Part shown: one piece after another, positions 16,189-19,375 of the stretch
Position numbering within the stretch: position 1 is the first letter of the stretch
How the letters are laid out: each line of letters opens with the position of its first letter
Assembly (NCBI GenBank): GCA_900539625.1
Contig: UQCW01000052.1
Location: 1 to 19,375 of the forward strand
Length of the DNA: 19,375 nt
Source of the DNA: an uncultured Prevotella sp.
GTDB lineage: Bacteria; Bacteroidota; Bacteroidia; Bacteroidales; Bacteroidaceae
Direction: 5' to 3'
Notes under the pieces: generated by a model
What the model was told of the DNA's origin: nothing
The model's database searches: none
The model's input: only the letters and a program-made list of their open reading frames with translations
Program-made: the position numbers and the translations under genes

Positions 16189-17007
16189 ATGAAGAAAACA
16201 ATATCCATCTTTTTCGCGATGCTCTTCGCGATTTCTGCGCAGGCACAGGGTGTGTCTGAAGCCAAGGCAACCAAGCCCAACCTTGTCAAGGCGGCCCTGA
16301 AGGGCTGGCAGATGCGTCTGGGCGGCGGTTTGAGTTTGGGCGGCACATCGCCGCTCCCCATTCCGGCCGAAATCCGCGCCATTGACAGTTACGACCCGAC
16401 GCTCTGCATCGCCATTGAAGGCAGCGTGCAGAAGAAAATCCACCACCGCTGGGGCATCGCCACGGGCGTGCGCCTCGAATCGAAGGGCATGAAGACCGAC
16501 GCCACCGTGAAGAACTATCACATGGAGGCTCGCGAAGACGACGGTTCTGATATCGTCGGCGCTTTCACGGGACACGTGAAAACGAAGGTGTCAAACAAAT
16601 ATCTCACCGTGCCCATCCTTGCCACTTACGACATCAACTCGCGCTGGCAGTTGCAGGCTGGTCCCTATCTCTTGTGGCTGATGGACGGCGAGTTTTCGGG
16701 CGAAGCCTATGGCAAGCCCCTCTATGACGCCGACGGCAACCTGACGGGCAATGATGCCTACATCCGCGACCAGGACCCCACTGGCGAACGTACGGAGGTG
16801 TCGCACGCCACCTATGATTTCAGCAACGACTTGCGCCGTTTCCAATGGGGCATGCAGGTGGGCGGAACGTTCAAGGCCTACAAGCATTTGGCGGTGACGG
16901 CCAACCTCACATGGGGTCTCAACGGCATCTTCCCGTCCGACTTCACCAGTGTGACGTTTGCGCTCTATCCCATCTATGGCACGTTGGCCTTCTCCTACAT
17001 TTTCTGA
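16189..17007 (+). CDS. Outer-membrane beta-barrel protein (PorT/porin-like family)
   Basis: 272 residues. A signal peptide is cleaved near AQAQG. The mature chain alternates short beta strands and turns, typical of an 8-10 stranded barrel: MRLGGGLSLGG, GIATGVRLESKG, YLTVPILATYDINSRWQLQAGPYLLWL, FQWGMQVGGTFKAYKHLAVTANLTWGLNGI. It ends with AFSYIF, a C-terminal Phe as expected for an outer-membrane barrel. It resembles the Bacteroidetes 'porin family / outer membrane beta-barrel' proteins, whose substrates are unknown. The calycin-like gene follows after 22 bp on the same strand, so the two are probably cotranscribed. Expression probably starts in or near the hairpin element that ends at 16130. 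Confidence 0.85.
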   Translation: MKKTISIFFAMLFAISAQAQGVSEAKATKPNLVKAALKGWQMRLGGGLSLGGTSPLPIPAEIRAIDSYDPTLCIAIEGSVQKKIHHRWGIATGVRLESKGMKTDATVKNYHMEAREDDGSDIVGAFTGHVKTKVSNKYLTVPILATYDINSRWQLQAGPYLLWLMDGEFSGEAYGKPLYDADGNLTGNDAYIRDQDPTGERTEVSHATYDFSNDLRRFQWGMQVGGTFKAYKHLAVTANLTWGLNGIFPSDFTSVTFALYPIYGTLAFSYIF

Positions 17008-17029
17008 CACCAAATCCAAAACATAATAT

Positions 17030-18097
17030 ATGAAGAAATTTTTACTTACTCTTTGCGCCGCTGTGGCAATGGCCACTACGGCTTCTGCACAATTGGCTGA
17101 AAAGATTGCCGGACAATATGCTGGCGACCTCTACATCAGCCTCGGCGAAGAAATCAATGACGAAACCGAACCGATGCCCGGCCAGTCGCTCGATGTGACC
17201 GCAGCTGTCGATGCTACCAAGGGCGGCGTTGACCTCGCCATTCACAACTTCTCTTTCGGCGACATTCCTTTGGGCGACATCCTTCTGCCGTCCATCAGTG
17301 TGACGACAGACAGCCTCAACCGCGTTGTCTTCGGCAAGAACGAATCCATTGAACTCTCCTTCCTCGACGGCGCCATCATGGCAACGGCTTATCTCGATGA
17401 GACGAAGAGCTACATCAGCGGCAACGACATCGTGGCCTATATCAACGTTATGTGGACCAACAACGAGCCGCAGATTCCTATCTACGTGTTGTTTAAAGGT
17501 AAAATAAAAAAGGACGAGCCTGCTGTGAACACGCCTGATTTGGTGGCTGCCAGTGTCGGCCCGTTTGGTGGCGACCTCTACATCAGCCTCGGCGAAGAAA
17601 TCAATGACGAAACCGAACCGATGCCAGACCAGACGCTCGACATCACCGCTGCTGCCGACAGCGTGAAGGGCGGCGTTGACCTCGCCATCCACAACTTCGC
17701 TTTCGGCGACATTCCTCTGGGTGACATCCTCCTGCCGTCCATCAGTGTGACGACAGACAGCCTCAACCGCGTTGTCTTCGGCAAGAACGAACCCGTTGAA
17801 CTCTCCTTCCTCGACGGCGCCATCATGGCAACGGCCTATCTCGATGAGACGAAGAGCTACATCAGCGGCAACGACATCGTGGCCTATATCAACGTCATGT
17901 GGACCAACAACGAGCCGCAGATTCCTATCTACGTGTTGTTTAAGGGCAAAAGAACCGTGGATGCCATCACGCTCCCGACCACAACCCAGAAGGCAGCCGA
18001 CGTAGTTTACGACCTGCTCTCAGGCCGCCGCATCAAGGCCAGCGAAATGCAGCGCCACGGCATTTACCTTGTCAACGGCAAGAAGGTGCTGAAATAA
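17030..18097 (+). CDS. Secreted protein with two calycin-like domains and a C-terminal sorting-type tail
   Basis: 355 residues. A signal peptide ends at ASAQ (residue 21). Two almost identical calycin/lipocalin-like domains follow (about residues 32-158 and 181-307), each with GDLYISLGEEINDETEPMP, GGVDLAIHNF, DILLPSISVTTDSLN and PQIPIYVLFKGK. They differ at nine residues, all before the last ~50 residues of the unit. The C-terminal ~30 residues (YDLLSGRRI, then GIYLVNGKKVLK) look like the type A sorting/anchoring tails of Bacteroidetes secreted proteins. The beta-barrel gene lies 22 bp upstream and a strong terminator follows. Ligand binding at the cell surface is a reasonable guess from the fold, but no ligand can be given. 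Confidence 0.85.
   Translation: MKKFLLTLCAAVAMATTASAQLAEKIAGQYAGDLYISLGEEINDETEPMPGQSLDVTAAVDATKGGVDLAIHNFSFGDIPLGDILLPSISVTTDSLNRVVFGKNESIELSFLDGAIMATAYLDETKSYISGNDIVAYINVMWTNNEPQIPIYVLFKGKIKKDEPAVNTPDLVAASVGPFGGDLYISLGEEINDETEPMPDQTLDITAAADSVKGGVDLAIHNFAFGDIPLGDILLPSISVTTDSLNRVVFGKNEPVELSFLDGAIMATAYLDETKSYISGNDIVAYINVMWTNNEPQIPIYVLFKGKRTVDAITLPTTTQKAADVVYDLLSGRRIKASEMQRHGIYLVNGKKVLK
17123..17503 (+). repeat. Intragenic duplication, unit 1 (381 bp)
   Basis: Matches 17570-17950 at a constant offset of 447 bp (149 codons), in frame. Encodes the first calycin-like domain. Confidence 0.9.
17570..17950 (+). repeat. Intragenic duplication, unit 2 (381 bp)
   Basis: Second copy of 17123-17503. The encoded 127 residues differ at nine positions. 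A 22-residue linker separates the two units. Confidence 0.9.
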
Positions 18098-18118
18098 ATC
18101 TGCTTAAAACAATTTCTG

Positions 18119-18155
18119 ATTTTCCCACCCTCTTTATTGGGGGTGGGAAATTTTG
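18119..18155 (+). terminator. Intrinsic terminator after the calycin-like gene
   Basis: Stem ATTTTCCCACCC with GGGTGGGAAATTTT, followed by TTTTG, about 20 bp after the stop codon at 18097. Ends the plus-strand operon. Confidence 0.9.
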
Positions 18156-18233
18156 TTTCATACCTGCCTTGTTTGGGGAAGTTTATACAATGCCATAAAT
18201 ACTTTCATGGTGGTAAGTAGGTGTTCTGAAAGG

Positions 18234-18678
18234 TAGGGCGTTCAAAATTGAAATATCAAAGGTTAGCGGTAGCGCCCTCGCAGCGGAGATTTGCACAGAC
18301 CCACACAATCGTCTGTTGCGGCGCCAGCATTGTAGCTCACTTTGCTCGCAAAGTGAGGGCCACGAACACGTAGCGAACATGACCAACGCTCTGGGGCATG
18401 ACTTTGTTGGATTTTCAGTGCTTGTCCGCCACAATATTCGCCCCCTCACTTTGCGAGCAAAGTGAGCTACAGTGCTTCGCCCCAGGCCTCCGCCAAATGT
18501 TCGCGCGATGCCCCTTGCAGCGATGCTGCACTCGCTTGCTATTTGCTCAAAAACGAGCCGAAATTTTCCTGGATTTTGAATATCCTACCTGAAAGGGCTT
18601 TCAGCCCGCGCAGAGCCGCAGACAGGGCTTTTTACGCACAATCTCTACCTACTTAATATTTCAATTTTGAACGCCCTA
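18234..18678. mobile_element. Composite TIR element, 445 bp
   Basis: The outer ends (18234-18256 and 18656-18678) are perfect 23-bp inverted repeats starting TAGGGCGTTCAAAATTG. A second right end, reading outward as TAGGATATTCAAAATCC, finishes at 18587. Its flank CCTGAAAGG (18588-18596) matches TCTGAAAGG just left of 18234 at eight of nine bases. The unit may therefore be 18234-18587 with an imperfect target duplication, plus a second right end added later. The interior carries the CTCACTTTGC hairpins (18336-18357 and 18445-18466), in reverse order relative to the 231-570 element. There is no transposase, and open frames inside it are not considered genes. Confidence 0.8.
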
Positions 18679-18723
18679 TCAAATAATTATATTGAAATGC
18701 TTCCCCTCATTTAAATTTTTCAT

Positions 18724-18731
18724 TACATTTG
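18724..18731 (+). promoter_or_regulatory. Possible -7 box
   Basis: TACATTTG fits TAnnTTTG and lies about 35 bp before the suspected group II intron start, so it may drive transcription of the interrupted unit. No good -33 TTTG was found. Confidence 0.4.
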
Positions 18732-19192
18732 CATTTGATTTCTTGAATTAATACTTTGGTTAGGAGTGCCTCCAGATGGAGCGTTTCAAGAACAAAGGTT
18801 AAATTGAGCCTACGCCGAGCAGAAGTCAAGGGTTAGTTCTCTGGATTGAAGCAGAAGTTGCGTATGGGTGGAATGCAGGAGATTAACATATACTAAGGCG
18901 TTTATCAACGCTTGTTCTTGACTTTCGAAATCTCGCAAGTTTCATGTACCGTCAAGTCAGCGATAGATGTCCAAGTGATATGATTATTTGCCTACCTGGT
19001 TAGATGAGTAATGTCATTGCAGCGCTTTCAGTGCATGCCATGACACGTTTCTTGGTTTCCTGGTAGTGTTAGATGGTATATCATATCAATGTGGGCTCTG
19101 TTCGTTGTTCGTTCAACGGTACAGGGCAAATGCGAGGGCCTCGAAGGTGAAACGACAATGAGAGGTTCACGCTTTTTTTGTGTCCTCACATC

Positions 19193-19336
19193 ATGAAAAA
19201 ACATCTTCGGATGTCAGCGCTTAAACTGCAAGAACTTAAGCATGAAAAAACCATCCGGAGAAAGCACACACAATATGAAAGAACGCTGGCGAGAAAAGCG
19301 GACGACACGTCCGTTGCCTGTTTTTCCAGAACGTAA
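19193..19336 (+). CDS. Small basic open frame (47 codons), doubtful
   Basis: ATG at 19193 to TAA at 19336, rich in Lys and Arg (MKKHLRMSALKLQ, then RRKHTQYER). No similarity recognised and no ribosome binding site. A second ATG in the same frame follows one codon after the stop. It may be the leader or broken start of an intron-encoded protein, or simply chance. Confidence 0.25.
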   Translation: MKKHLRMSALKLQELKHEKTIRRKHTQYERTLARKADDTSVACFSRT

Positions 19337-19339
19337 GAA

Positions 19340-19375
19340 ATGAACACATTGTCTAATGTGGAACCCCAAGGAGGC
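19340..19375 (+). CDS. Possible start of a gene running out of the window
   Basis: ATG at 19340 begins MNTLSNVEPQGG and is open to the window end, only 12 codons. If the upstream block is a group II intron, this could be the start of its reverse transcriptase/maturase. Too short to identify. Confidence 0.25.
   Translation, partial: MNTLSNVEPQGG

Larger units (their letters stand above)
18766..19375 (+). mobile_element. Probable 5' part of a group II intron (ribozyme domains), incomplete
   Basis: The block begins GTGCCTCCAGATGGAGCG, close to the group II intron opening (consensus GUGYG followed by a short CC-AGAU-GG stem, as in the Lactococcus Ll.LtrB intron). About 430 bp of non-coding but richly paired sequence follows: CTCC/GGAG at once, AAGTCAAG (from about 18834) with CTTGACTT (about 18917), and GCGTT/AACGC. 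The paired stretch runs to about 19190 and is followed by a short open frame, as expected where domain IV carries the intron protein. Domain V and the reverse transcriptase would lie outside the window, so the call rests on the 5' end and layout only. The exon-binding pairing could not be settled by eye. Confidence 0.5.

Noticed and set aside
18766..19192. Retron msr-msd or RNase P/tmRNA gene
   Set aside because: No flanking a1/a2 inverted repeat typical of a retron was seen, and the conserved cores of RNase P RNA and tmRNA are absent; the 5' end fits a group II intron better.

Overview
The window looks like chromosome from a Bacteroidales bacterium, probably Prevotellaceae or a close relative (inference). 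The evidence is a set of fimbrillin-type lipoproteins with DUF3575 and FimB/Mfa2 partners, PCMD and calycin-like secreted proteins, Bacteroidetes promoter boxes (TTTG-N19-TAnnTTTG) and almost no Shine-Dalgarno sequences. No rRNA, tRNA or CRISPR was seen.

Layout. (1) 1-636 holds no gene. It contains the end of a terminal-inverted-repeat (TIR) element, a 22-bp tandem repeat and a complete transposase-less TIR element with a perfect 9-bp target duplication. (2) 637-9007, all on the minus strand, is a surface-fimbria locus. Read in the direction of transcription it has a membrane-embedded AraC-type regulator, an array of six or seven 19-bp direct repeats, a predicted promoter, a DUF3575/OmpA-like barrel protein, a FimB/Mfa2-like lipoprotein and a fimbrillin-like lipoprotein. 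A second TIR element follows (4195-4613), then two paralogous lipoproteins that join a fimbrillin-like head to a GLUG-repeat tail. A remnant of the same repeat family lies inverted at 9172-9512, so the core of the locus sits between inverted repeats. (3) 9555-14357 is housekeeping: alaS and typA on the minus strand, each with a clear terminator. (4) 14429-18155, on the plus strand, encodes exported proteins: a PCMD lipoprotein, then an outer-membrane beta-barrel protein and a double calycin-like protein that probably form an operon. The PCMD gene and the barrel gene are each preceded by a copy of the same ~180-bp long-hairpin element. (5) 18234-18678 is another TIR element. From 18766 the sequence looks like the 5' end of a group II intron running out of the window.

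How it fits together. The regulator probably binds the repeat array upstream of the fimbrial promoter and switches on the barrel, anchor and fimbrillin genes; the two GLUG proteins may be alternative tip or adhesin subunits. The GLUG pair shows recent sequence exchange. The intergenic regions are full of small non-autonomous elements that carry hairpins and may move promoters or allow rearrangement. The strongest candidates for something undescribed are the operator array, the TIR family with 9-bp duplications and nested insertion, and the paired hairpin elements ahead of the exported-protein genes.
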